A DNA stretch of 64,000 nucleotides from Fodinicurvata halophila. Lineage in GTDB: Bacteria > Pseudomonadota > Alphaproteobacteria > Kiloniellales > DSM-21159. Of the stretch, positions 39,309-47,812 are shown one piece after another; position 1 is the stretch's first letter, and every line of letters starts with the position of its first letter. Under the pieces are notes generated by a model. The model worked only from the letters and a program-made list of their open reading frames with translations, was not told the DNA's origin and ran no database searches. A program made the position numbers and the translations under genes. The DNA lies in the NCBI RefSeq assembly GCF_042651425.1, contig NZ_JBHSCW010000001.1:744001-808000 (forward strand). The letters are read 5' to 3'.

Positions 39309-39428
39309 TTAAACATTTTGCATAAGATCGTCGTCGCTAACCAAATACCCACCGACGAACTGCTGGCACTCTACCATAGTCGCTGGCAGAACGACGTCCA
39401 CCATGTCTTCAAGGAATTCAAGTACTAA
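39309..39428 (+). pseudogene. C-terminal fragment of a second glutamate-cysteine ligase
   Basis: The plus frame ending at the TAA at 39428 reads LNILHKIVVANQIPTDELLA and continues to DVHHVFKEFKY. It matches the C-terminus of the intact gshA at 41768-43135 (LDVLREIVITGQTPADELLA to DVSHVFEEFKY) at 26 of 39 positions by hand count. Nothing of the remaining 420 residues is present; the sequence directly upstream is argG. It is on the opposite strand to the intact gene and too divergent to be a recent duplicate. Confidence 0.75.
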
Positions 39429-39609
39429 GCATTCTTTGAGGAACCGTGAGTGCCACTTCAGGAAATACTGGGACGCAAGTGCGAAAGCCTGCATGTGTTG
39501 CCTTACATGCGGCCAACACGCTATGATTACATAGAACTCGTGAGTACACCGGTATATAGTAACTTATGCCAAGTATTTATCCAGTTAGAACAGCAGGGGG
39601 CTATATCCC

Positions 39610-40536
39610 ATGGTGGGCGGAAGCGATATACGCCGGATTGAAGAGCGCGAACGAGAAGAACGCTACAATGCTTTCAACAAGTCTGCCAATGACAGAAAGC
39701 GTGTTCTTTATTGGATAGGATTCCTAGAGGGGGCTCTCTCATCCAGGCGCATAGAGGCTGGTGAACAGCCGGCCATCCTGGCTGAGTCGGAGAAATTTGC
39801 TGATTTCTTTGATGACCCGGATGCCTCTGACCTTGCGGAAGATATCCGTAGTCGTTGTTTCTCATCGGAAAAGGATATGATGACGCAACTCCGTGAGATC
39901 ATCGCTGACAAAAGCAACGAACTCGGCAACGCATCGACATCGAAAGAAACGGATGAGCTGAATATCTTTCTGGGTTTTTGCGCTGGAATCATTTGTGATG
40001 GGCGAGTGCTAGAATCGGAGGTTCGCGCACTGCGAAATCGCTTCATGAGGTCTGAACGCCTACGTGAAGAGGTTGCATTTTATCCTCTGTGCAAGGCGGT
40101 CGAAGAGGCCTTGGCCGATGATATGATCACTGAGGAAGAATCAGAGGATATCGAGGAGTGGCTAGGCCAGCTGGTAGGTGATGGGTATGCGGATACTGGG
40201 TTCACCAATATCGGCAATGTGGCAAAGCTTGACGACCCCATCCTGGATCCCGAAACGATTGAGTTGAAGGATTCGGTCTTTGTCCTAACCGGACCAATGC
40301 GCATGGGGCCTCGGGCCTATATTGAGAAAGAGATAAAACGCGCAGGCGGGACCATGGCGTCACGGGCTACCCGCAAGGTGGACTATGTAGTTATATCCTC
40401 CACGGCGTCACGGCATTGGAGAACGACGCATTTCGGCACCAAGATTGAGCGTGCACGGGAGTTGATAGAGGAGGGATGCAAACTTCGCTTTGTATCTGAA
40501 GTGGCTCTTGAGAAAGCTCTATCAGGCAAAGGTTAG
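39610..40536 (+). CDS. TerB-like repeat and BRCT domain protein
   Basis: A 308-residue protein. The C-terminal 90 residues form a BRCT domain of the NAD-ligase type: LKDSVFVLTGPMRMGPRAYI, then IKRAGGTMASRATRKVDYVV. The N-terminal and middle parts hold two related helical segments (WIGFLEGALSSRRIEAGEQ and FLGFCAGIICDGRVLESEV) plus a third acidic one (DDMITEEESEDIEEW), resembling TerB-like domains. Such proteins are of unknown function. Base composition and codons (ATA, AGA, TTT) are clearly AT-richer than argG or gshA, suggesting horizontal transfer. Confidence 0.75.
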   Translation: MVGGSDIRRIEEREREERYNAFNKSANDRKRVLYWIGFLEGALSSRRIEAGEQPAILAESEKFADFFDDPDASDLAEDIRSRCFSSEKDMMTQLREIIADKSNELGNASTSKETDELNIFLGFCAGIICDGRVLESEVRALRNRFMRSERLREEVAFYPLCKAVEEALADDMITEEESEDIEEWLGQLVGDGYADTGFTNIGNVAKLDDPILDPETIELKDSVFVLTGPMRMGPRAYIEKEIKRAGGTMASRATRKVDYVVISSTASRHWRTTHFGTKIERARELIEEGCKLRFVSEVALEKALSGKG

Positions 40537-40885
40537 GGGCATTCCGCGCTGGAAGAAAGCCAGTCATTTAGCCAAGAATGTGAAAAACTCGTTGCCGCCC
40601 CCTCATACATTTGTCAAATGGCGCGCGAATAAATGGGTTGCCTCTGGCGCGCCTCTTGTCAGATGTGTTGTGGGACGCGGCAACAGGCTGGACCCAAGCA
40701 CCTCTCGAGGGACTGCAGTGTCTTCTTGATCGGAACCTGGTCGTGAACAACGTTCCCGCCCAGGCTGCGCGGGCGGCATGTCTTTCCGATCGAGCGGCGC
40801 GTTTCAGGTAATGACTATGGATGGGGACCAGGTTCGGCCGCACTTACCCGTGCGGCAGGACTGGATCATAACCAGGGAGCGCGGC
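40537..40885. other. Region without convincing gene between BRCT gene and SDR pseudogene
   Basis: A 349-base stretch with several short open frames, none recognised. A plus frame at 40611-40811 has a coding look (MSNGARINGLPLARLL and onward) but no match to a known family. Composition shifts from AT-rich to high GC across the region, so it probably holds the islet border. No IS ends or direct repeats found by eye. Confidence 0.35.
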
Positions 40886-41621
40886 ATGAAGAGGTTCGCG
40901 GGAAAGGTCGCGCTGGTTACCGGCGGTCGCACAGGCATCGGCCAGGCCATCGCCCGCCGTCTGAGCGCCGAGCGTGCGCGTGTGCTGACGGCGCAACGAA
41001 GACAGGATGCAGAGTTCGAGGGGATTGTCGCGGACTTCACCGAGCCTGCCTGTCCCGGCCAGGTTGTCGAAACGGTGATCGCGCGCGCCGGACAACTCGA
41101 TGTGCTCGTCAACAACGTCGGGATGATTCAGGAAGCCAGAGTCGAGGAGATGAGCCTTGAGGACTGGCAACGCAGCCTCGCCCTGAACCTGACGGCGCCC
41201 TTTCTGACGATCCAGGCGGCCCTGCCGCATCTGCGCGATACGCGAGGGAGCATCGTGAATACCGGTTCGATCGAGGGGTTGCGCTCCAACCCGGAACACG
41301 CGGCCTACGCCGCCTCCAAGGCCGGGCTGCACGGACTGACGCGCGCTGTTGCAGTGGATCACGGAGCCGAAGGCGTCCGGTGCAATGCGGTCGCTCCTGG
41401 CTGGATCGATACCGACCTGAATCGCGACTTCATCAAGGGCATGCATGATCCGGAAGGCGTTCCGCCGCGAGCTCGGCCGCATCCACCCGGTGGGGCGGAC
41501 CGGAATGCCGGAGGAGGTTGCCACCCTCGTCGCCTTTCTCGCCGCCGAAGAAGCCGGCTTCATTACAGGACAGGTCTACACCGTGGATGGCGGGCGAACG
41601 ACAAAGCTAAACCTTCCGTAA
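40886..41621 (+). pseudogene. Short-chain dehydrogenase with a single-base frameshift
   Basis: The frame from ATG 40886 encodes a classical SDR: TGGRTGIGQAIARRL cofactor loop, NNVGMIQEA, catalytic Ser in GSIEG and Tyr-x3-Lys in YAASKAGLHG. Homology to the C-terminus (RIHPVGRTGMPEEVATLVAF, then ITGQVYTVDGG) continues in the next frame after an extra G at 41456/41457 and ends at TAA 41621. Without the extra base it would be about 245 residues. It is either a recent pseudogene or a sequencing error. Confidence 0.8.
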
Positions 41622-41767
41622 GCACAACGCCACCCATTTGACCGCTGCATGCAAGCGCCGGGGCAGAACTTGTGTGAGCTTTGGCTGTGCATCTTATCGG
41701 CAGCACGGTCTGCAATACTCTCCGGTAGGGTGCTGGGGCCTTTAGGATTACCTTTTCTCTCCGCCCT

Positions 41768-43135
41768 TCAGTACTTGAACTCCTCGAAGACGTGACTCAC
41801 GTCGCCCTGCCAGCGGCCGTGGTAGAGGGCCAGCAGTTCGTCGGCGGGCGTCTGGCCGGTAATGACGATCTCGCGCAGCACGTCCAGGAAGATGCGCTCG
41901 TCCATGCCTTCGTCGTTCTGGCGGGCCCGCACGCGCAGGCCTTCCGAGGCGATCTCCAGCGCCCGGGTTGCCAGATCGCCCACCGTGCCCTGGCGGAAGG
42001 GCGTCTCCAGGGCCTGGCGCGGAACCTCGGCGCGCAGGTACTCGTGGTCCTCCAGCGTCCAGTCGCGCACCAGGTCCTCGGCGGCCGAGAGCGCCGTCTC
42101 GTCGTAGAGCAGGCCGACCCACAAGGCCGGCAGAGCGCACAGCCGCCGCCATGGCCCGCCGTCGGCCCCACGCATCTCCAGATAGCGCTTGAGGCGCACC
42201 TCGGGAAAGGCCGTGGTCATGTGGTCTTCCCAGTCGCTCATCAGGGGAAGCTCCCCGGGCAGGACCTCCAGGCGCCCCTCCATGAAGTCCCGGAAGGACA
42301 GGCCGCTGCAGTCGACGTACTTGCCATCGCGGTAGACGAAGTACATGGGCACGTCGAGCATGTAGTCCACGTAGCGCTCGTAGCCCATGCCGTCCTCGAA
42401 AACGAAGGGCAGGATGCCGCAGCGGTCCGGGTCGGTGTCGGTCCAGATGTGGCTGCGATAGCTCTTGAAGCCGTTGGGCTTGCCTTCAGTGAAGGGCGAG
42501 TTGGCGAACAGGGCCGTCGCCAGCGGCTGCAGGGCCAGGGACACCCGGAACTTGCGCACCAGGTCGCGTTCACTGGAAAAATCCAGGTTGGTCTGCACGG
42601 TGCAGGTGCGCAGCATCATGTCGAGGCCGAGGCTGCCCTTCTTGGGCATGTAGTCGGCCATGATCTTGTAGCGCCCCTTGGGCATCCAGTTCGTGTCCTC
42701 GCGCCGCCAGGTCGGCGCGAACCCCAGGCCCAGCATGCCGGCGTTCAGGGGATCGCAGACCTCCTTCACCTCCGCCAGGTGCGTGTTCACCTCGGAACAG
42801 GTCTGGTGCAGGTTCTCCACCGGCGCGCCCGAGAGCTCCAGCTGGCCGCCGGGCTCCAGCGTGATGTTGCAGCCGCCCTTCACCAGGGCCACCGGCTTGC
42901 CGTTCTCCTCGGCCGGCGTCCAGCCGAACTTCTCGGCCATGCCCTCCAGGATGGCACGAATCGAGGCCCTCCCTTCGTAGGGCAGGCTCTCGAGTGTCGT
43001 CCGCTCGAAACCGAACTTCTCGTGTTCCGTGCCGATTCGCCAATCGGCGGCGGGTTTGGCGCTCGTCTCCAGGTAGCGAACGAGCTGCTCCTTGCCGGTG
43101 ATCGGATCACCCTTGGATTGTGGAGGGGCTGACAT
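41768..43135 (-). CDS. gshA: Glutamate-cysteine ligase
   Basis: First enzyme of glutathione synthesis, joining Glu and Cys. The 455-residue protein is of the plant/alphaproteobacterial (GCS2-like) class: IGTEHEKFGFER near residue 40, LVKGGCNITLEPGGQLELSG, and MLRTCTVQTNLDFSSE are family blocks. ATG at 43135 is preferred to a GTG six codons upstream. Glutathione-dependent gloB and the Xi-class GST are also in the window. It starts 158 bases from the rsmE stop on the same strand. Confidence 0.95.
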   Translation of the reverse strand: MSAPPQSKGDPITGKEQLVRYLETSAKPAADWRIGTEHEKFGFERTTLESLPYEGRASIRAILEGMAEKFGWTPAEENGKPVALVKGGCNITLEPGGQLELSGAPVENLHQTCSEVNTHLAEVKEVCDPLNAGMLGLGFAPTWRREDTNWMPKGRYKIMADYMPKKGSLGLDMMLRTCTVQTNLDFSSERDLVRKFRVSLALQPLATALFANSPFTEGKPNGFKSYRSHIWTDTDPDRCGILPFVFEDGMGYERYVDYMLDVPMYFVYRDGKYVDCSGLSFRDFMEGRLEVLPGELPLMSDWEDHMTTAFPEVRLKRYLEMRGADGGPWRRLCALPALWVGLLYDETALSAAEDLVRDWTLEDHEYLRAEVPRQALETPFRQGTVGDLATRALEIASEGLRVRARQNDEGMDERIFLDVLREIVITGQTPADELLALYHGRWQGDVSHVFEEFKY

Positions 43136-43293
43136 GGAAAGCGGCAGACTCACTGAGCGGTGAACGGAAAGGCGATCGATGCGAACGCGAGCCGCATGCG
43201 GCAGGGCGGACCCGCGCTTTTGTCGCCTGCATCAGAGCGAGCCGGGGTCGATTTCGTCAAGCACCTTTGCCGCAGGGCAGCCACCCGCCTGCT

Positions 43294-44058
43294 TCATCGC
43301 GGCTGCAGATTGCGAAACTGCGGCCGCGATGTCCAGTCCCCGGTGAGCGCCTGCATCACCGCCAGGGCCGCCACCACGGCCGTGTCGGCGCGCAGGATGC
43401 GCGGTCCCAGCCCGACGGCACAGGCTGCCGGATGGCGTGCGATCGTCTCCTGCTCCTGGGACTCGAAGCCGCCTTCCGGACCTATCACCAGGGCGCGGGC
43501 CCGTGTTTCATTCACCACCTCGTCGATCGGCCGACCGCTGCCGCTCTCGTCGGCGAACAGGAAGGGCTCGTCCTCGGGCCAGTCACCCAGGACGTGCTCC
43601 AGCTTCGCCGGCTCTGCCACCTCGGGCAGGCTGATGCGCTCGCTCTGCTCGGCCGCCTCCCGCACGGTGGTCCGCAGGCGCTGGACGTTGACCCGTTCGA
43701 CGATGGTACGCCGGGTCAGGATGGGCTGCAGCCGGGTACAGCCCATCTCCGTCGCCTTCTCGGCGATCCAGTCGATCCGCTGGCGCTTGACGGGCGCGAA
43801 CAGCAAGGTCAGCCCCGGTTCCTCGGTTTGTGGACGCGACTGCTCCTCCAGCAGCAACGAGGCCCAGCCCTTGCCGAGCGCATCCAGACGGGCCAGCCAC
43901 TCGCCGTCCCGCCCGTTGAACAACGCCAGACGCGCCCCCGGCTTCAGACGCAGGACCGAGCGCAGGAAGTGCGCCTGCTGCGGTCCCAGCCCCAGGACGG
44001 TCTCGTCGCCCAGGTCCTCCTTCACATAGAGCCGCGTGGCAAGCTTGATATCCTTCAT
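43294..44058 (-). CDS. rsmE: 16S rRNA (uracil-1498-N3)-methyltransferase
   Basis: SPOUT-class methyltransferase modifying U1498 of 16S rRNA. The 254-residue protein has the N-terminal PUA-like domain (QQAHFLRSVLRLKPGARLAL), a WIAEKATEMGCTRLQPILT block and the knotted C-terminal region with IGPEGGFESQEQ and GLGPRILRADTAVVAAL. It precedes gshA on the minus strand; the ubiA gene is divergent 68 bases away. Confidence 0.96.
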   Translation of the reverse strand: MKDIKLATRLYVKEDLGDETVLGLGPQQAHFLRSVLRLKPGARLALFNGRDGEWLARLDALGKGWASLLLEEQSRPQTEEPGLTLLFAPVKRQRIDWIAEKATEMGCTRLQPILTRRTIVERVNVQRLRTTVREAAEQSERISLPEVAEPAKLEHVLGDWPEDEPFLFADESGSGRPIDEVVNETRARALVIGPEGGFESQEQETIARHPAACAVGLGPRILRADTAVVAALAVMQALTGDWTSRPQFRNLQPR

Positions 44059-44126
44059 GAAAAACCTGTTTCCTTTCCGGCAGCATGATCTTGAGCCTCC
44101 GGCCCGGCCCGCGCAAGATAGGGGTC

Positions 44127-45062
44127 ATGTCCTCCTCAACGAACAGATACGCCGACGCAAGCGACATCGTCGCGAACAACTGGCTGGAGCGCCGCATGCC
44201 TCCGGGCTGGCGGCCCTATTCCCGTCTGGCCCGCCTGGACCGGCCCATCGGCACCTGGCTGCTGCTGTTCCCCTGCTGGTGGTCCATCGCGCTGGCCCAG
44301 AGTGCTGGGAACCAGCCGCCGGACCTGTGGCTCTACCTGCTCTTCGCGCTCGGGGCCATGCTCATGCGGGCCGCCGGCTGTACCGTCAACGACATCCTGG
44401 ACCGTCACTACGACGGGCGTGTCGCCCGCACCAGCACACGGCCGCTGCCCAGCGGCCAGATCACCCTGAGGCAGGCCATCGTCTTCCTGCTGGCGCTCCT
44501 GGCCGGCGGCCTGGCGATCCTCCTGGCCCTGACGCCAGCCGCGCTCCTGCTGGGTGTCGCCTCGCTGCTACTGGTCTTCCCCTATCCGCTGATGAAGCGC
44601 ATCACCTACTGGCCGCAGCTGTGGCTCGGCCTGACCTTCAACTGGGGGGCCCTGATGGGCTGGGCGGCGGTCGAGAATGCGCTCGCCTGGCCGCCGGTCC
44701 TGCTCTACATCGCCGGTATCTTCTGGACGCTGGGCTACGACACGATCTACGCCCATCAGGACAAGGAGGACGACGCCCTGATCGGGCTGAAGTCCAGCGC
44801 CCTGAAGCTCGGCGAGCGGACCCGACCCTGGCTGATCGTCTTCTATGCCCTCTGCATCGCCTTCATGGGTGCAGCCGGCATCATGGCGGAGATTGCCTGG
44901 CCCTATTACCTGGGGCTGGCAGCCGTGGCCGTCCACTTCACCTGGCAGGTAACCACCGTGGACATTCATGGCCCGCGCAACTGCCTGGCGCGTTTCCGCT
45001 CGAACCGCTTCGTGGGCTGGCTGCTGCTGGCGGGCCTGGTGCTGGCAGGCCTGGCCGGCTGA
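44127..45062 (+). CDS. ubiA: 4-hydroxybenzoate polyprenyltransferase
   Basis: Membrane enzyme that attaches the polyprenyl tail to 4-hydroxybenzoate in ubiquinone synthesis. The 311-residue protein has about eight hydrophobic helices and the two Asp-rich motifs NDILDRHYDGRV and DTIYAHQDKEDD. ATG at 44127 gives the family-typical N-terminus; an ATG 14 codons upstream is less likely. The methyltransferase gene starts two bases after its stop; ubiD follows further downstream. Confidence 0.95.
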   Translation: MSSSTNRYADASDIVANNWLERRMPPGWRPYSRLARLDRPIGTWLLLFPCWWSIALAQSAGNQPPDLWLYLLFALGAMLMRAAGCTVNDILDRHYDGRVARTSTRPLPSGQITLRQAIVFLLALLAGGLAILLALTPAALLLGVASLLLVFPYPLMKRITYWPQLWLGLTFNWGALMGWAAVENALAWPPVLLYIAGIFWTLGYDTIYAHQDKEDDALIGLKSSALKLGERTRPWLIVFYALCIAFMGAAGIMAEIAWPYYLGLAAVAVHFTWQVTTVDIHGPRNCLARFRSNRFVGWLLLAGLVLAGLAG

Positions 45063-45063
45063 C

Positions 45064-45744
45064 GTGAACAGGCCGACAGCCTCTCCCTCGCCTGCCCGCA
45101 CCTTCGTGCGCGACAACACCGCCGTGGAGACACCCTCGCTGGTGCCGGAAATCCCTTTGCGCCTGGCCAGCAAGGTCATGCCGCTCTGGCACGCCACCGA
45201 GGAGGAAATGGAACAGTTGAACATCCCGCCGCCCTACTGGGCCTTCGCCTGGGCCGGCGGGCAGGCGCTCACGCGCTATCTGCTGGACAATCCCGCATGC
45301 GTGCGCGGCAAGCGGGTGCTCGATTTCGCGTCAGGCAGCGGCCTCTCGGCCATCGCCGCGGCACGCTGCGGCGCGGCCCATGTCACGGCCTCCGAGATCG
45401 ATCCCCTGGCGCTGGCCGCCATCGAGCTGAACGCCGAACTGAACGGCGTTTCGCTGGAGCTCCTGGGCGAGGACTGCCTGCTCCAGGACGGCACGGACTG
45501 GAACCTGCTGCTGGCGGGGGATGTCTGCTACGAGCAGCCCATGGCCGAACAGGCCTTCGCCTGGCTGCGCCGACAGGCCTCGGCAGGAGCGGAGGTTCTC
45601 ATGGGCGATCCGGGGCGCTCATACCTGCCCGCCGACGGCCTGGAATCCGTGGCCGTGTACAGGGTGCCGACGAATCGTGAACTTGAGGACAGCGAGGTTC
45701 GCCGTACCACCGTCTGGCGTGTCCTGCCCGACGGTGAAAACTGA
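45064..45744 (+). CDS. Class I SAM-dependent methyltransferase (possibly ETF-beta lysine methyltransferase)
   Basis: A 226-residue methyltransferase with the SAM-binding motif VLDFASGSGLSAIAAARCGA and motif II ASEIDPLALAA. The post-II sequence AGDVCYEQPMAEQ recalls the METTL20/AtMKMT group that methylates lysines of electron-transfer flavoprotein beta, but nicotinamide-type relatives are similar. The start is a GTG at 45064 just after the ubiA stop, so the two are translationally close. The substrate is not proven. Confidence 0.8.
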   Translation: MNRPTASPSPARTFVRDNTAVETPSLVPEIPLRLASKVMPLWHATEEEMEQLNIPPPYWAFAWAGGQALTRYLLDNPACVRGKRVLDFASGSGLSAIAAARCGAAHVTASEIDPLALAAIELNAELNGVSLELLGEDCLLQDGTDWNLLLAGDVCYEQPMAEQAFAWLRRQASAGAEVLMGDPGRSYLPADGLESVAVYRVPTNRELEDSEVRRTTVWRVLPDGEN

Positions 45745-45762
45745 CCCGCCGGACGGCGGGTC
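45743..45762. terminator. Hairpin at the convergent end of methyltransferase and DUF4170 genes
   Basis: GACCCGCC (45743-45750), loop GGAC, GGCGGGTC (45755-45762) is a perfect eight-pair stem overlapping the methyltransferase stop codon. On the minus strand it is followed by AGTTTTC, so it is the more plausible terminator for the DUF4170 gene. Confidence 0.55.
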
Positions 45763-45820
45763 CGGTTCAGTAGGGACGCGGCCAGGTCCGACCGCGCCCG
45801 CCCGGGAGTATCCTCTCCCG

Positions 45821-46033
45821 TCAGTCAGTACAAGGCGGTGCCTGGTCCTGGTCCATGCTCTCGATGCGATAGCGCGTTTGCGCGTCATCGACTGTGGACC
45901 ATGCAAGACGCGCCCATTCGGCCTTGGCCTGATGGTAACTGCCGAAAGGGCCGATCCATTCTTCACGCCCTTCCAGCGGAACCGTGAAGTTGGCGTCCCG
46001 ATACTCACCGCCAACCACCCAATATTGTTGCAT
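45821..46033 (-). CDS. DUF4170 domain protein
   Basis: A 70-residue cytoplasmic protein starting MQQYWVVGGEYRDANF, which matches the short DUF4170 family of Rhodospirillales-type bacteria, including the central GPFGSYHQAKAEW and the RYRIES end. The function is unknown. It is a single-gene unit between the methyltransferase and ubiD, convergent with the former and divergent from the latter. Confidence 0.8.
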   Translation of the reverse strand: MQQYWVVGGEYRDANFTVPLEGREEWIGPFGSYHQAKAEWARLAWSTVDDAQTRYRIESMDQDQAPPCTD

Positions 46034-46235
46034 CTTTAAGGCTGTCCCGTTTACTGCCTTTGAACACTGCGGTTACAGTTGAATAAGTAATACCCCCGCT
46101 TGCGCCATGCAAGCGACCTTGACGAGGATCATCCTCGTCAAATCCTTAAGATTCCCTATACTGGCGCCGCCAAAACCCTGCTGCCCGAAAGGCGGCGGGC
46201 AAGCACGTGACGCGCACCAGAAACGGGGAGTCCCC

Positions 46236-47741
46236 ATGCCTTACAAGTCTCTGCGCGATTTCATGGACCGACTGGAAAGCAAGGGCGACCTGCGGCGCGT
46301 GCGTCATCCTGTCTCCCCGGTGCTGGAGATGACCGAGATCCAGACCCGGCTGCTGGCCGAGGGCGGACCGGCCGTGCTCTTCGAAAACGTCCGCGGGGCA
46401 GACGAGCACGCCTACGACATGCCGGTCCTGGTCAACCTCTTCGGCACGGTGGAGCGCGTGGCGCTCGGCATGGACCGCACGCCGGAGGAGCTGCGCGAGG
46501 TGGGCGAGACCCTGGCCTTCCTGCGCCAGCCGGAGCCCCCCGGCGGCTTCCGTGAAGCCTTCGAGATGATGCCCCTGCTCAGGAGCGTCATGGCGATGAA
46601 GCCGCGAACCCTCTCCCGCGCGCCCTGCCAGGAGGTGGTGCAGGAAGGCGCGGATATCGACCTGGACGCCCTGCCGATCCAGACCTGCTGGCCGGGCGAG
46701 CCGGCGCCGCTGATCACCTGGCCTCTGGTGGTGACCAGGGGGCCCGGAAAGGCGCGCGAGGACGACTTCAACCTCGGCATCTACCGCATGCAGAAACTGG
46801 ACGGTAAGCGCACGCTGATGCGCTGGCTCAAGCATCGCGGCGGCGCTCAGCATCACCAGCGCTGGGGACAGGAGAAGAAGGATCCCCTGCCCGCAGCGGC
46901 CGTCCTGGGAGCCGACCCGGGCACCATCCTGGCCGCCGTCACCCCGGTGCCGGACACGCTCAGCGAGTACCAGTTCGCGGGCCTGCTGCGCGGGCAGAAG
47001 GTCGAGCTCGTAGACTGTAAGACCGTGCCGCTGAAGGTCCCCGCCGAGGCCGAGATCGTGCTGGAAGGCTATGTCAGTCTCGAGGAGTACGAGGACGAGG
47101 GCCCCTACGGCGATCACACAGGCTATTACAATTCGGTGGAGTCCTTTCCCGTCTTCAACATCACGGCCATCACCCGGCGCCGCGATCCCATCTATCTCTC
47201 CACCTTCACCGGCCGGCCGCCGGACGAACCCTCGATTCTGGGCGAGGCGTTGAACGAGGTCTTCATTCCTCTGGTCCGCCAGCAGTTTCCCGAGATCACC
47301 GATTTCTGGCTGCCTCCCGAGGGCTGCAGCTATCGCATCGCCGTGGTCTCCATGAAGAAAGCCTATCCCGGCCATGCCAAGCGGGTGATGATGGCCGTCT
47401 GGTCCTACCTGCGCCAGTTCATGTACACCAAGTTCGTGATCGTGGTGGACGACAGCATCAACGCGCGCGACTGGAAGGACGTCATGTGGGCCGTCTCCAC
47501 CCGCATGGATCCGGCCCGCGACATGACCATCGTCGAGAACACGCCCATCGACTACCTGGACTTCGCCAGCCCCGAATCGGGCCTGGGCTCCAAGGTCGGG
47601 CTGGACGCCACCGACAAGTGGCCGCCGGAAACCCACCGCGAATGGGGCACGGAGCTCCGCATGGACCCGGATGTGGTCAAGCGCATCGACGAGATCTGGG
47701 ACGAGCTCGACCTGCCCGGCAGCGGACGGCCGATCTGGTAG
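46236..47741 (+). CDS. ubiD: UbiD family decarboxylase (3-octaprenyl-4-hydroxybenzoate decarboxylase)
   Basis: Prenylated-FMN-dependent decarboxylase of ubiquinone synthesis. The 501-residue protein has the family segments DDFNLGIYRMQKLDGKR, VLGADPGTILAAVTPVPD and EDEGPYGDHTGYYNSVE. ATG at 46236 lies five bases after CGGGGAG. The prenyl-FMN synthase ubiX is not in the window. It ends at a strong hairpin. Confidence 0.95.
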   Translation: MPYKSLRDFMDRLESKGDLRRVRHPVSPVLEMTEIQTRLLAEGGPAVLFENVRGADEHAYDMPVLVNLFGTVERVALGMDRTPEELREVGETLAFLRQPEPPGGFREAFEMMPLLRSVMAMKPRTLSRAPCQEVVQEGADIDLDALPIQTCWPGEPAPLITWPLVVTRGPGKAREDDFNLGIYRMQKLDGKRTLMRWLKHRGGAQHHQRWGQEKKDPLPAAAVLGADPGTILAAVTPVPDTLSEYQFAGLLRGQKVELVDCKTVPLKVPAEAEIVLEGYVSLEEYEDEGPYGDHTGYYNSVESFPVFNITAITRRRDPIYLSTFTGRPPDEPSILGEALNEVFIPLVRQQFPEITDFWLPPEGCSYRIAVVSMKKAYPGHAKRVMMAVWSYLRQFMYTKFVIVVDDSINARDWKDVMWAVSTRMDPARDMTIVENTPIDYLDFASPESGLGSKVGLDATDKWPPETHREWGTELRMDPDVVKRIDEIWDELDLPGSGRPIW

Positions 47742-47759
47742 GGCACAGCCTCTATTGAA

Positions 47760-47789
47760 AGGGCCGACGGAAACCTCCGTCGGCCCTTA
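47760..47789. terminator. Bidirectional terminator between ubiD and nhaC
   Basis: AGGGCCGACGGA (47760-47771), loop AACC, TCCGTCGGCCCT (47776-47787): a perfect 12-pair stem followed by TTA, in the 71 bases between convergent stops. Confidence 0.8.
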
Positions 47790-47812
47790 CTCTCAGGAGT
47801 GCCCGAAGGACA

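Noticed and set aside
39450..39641. Small 63-codon open frame between the gshA fragment and the BRCT gene
   Set aside because: No ribosome site or family resemblance, and it runs into the BRCT gene start in a different frame.
41792..43132. Plus-strand open frame opposite gshA
   Set aside because: Shadow of gshA; no recognisable protein and no ribosome site.
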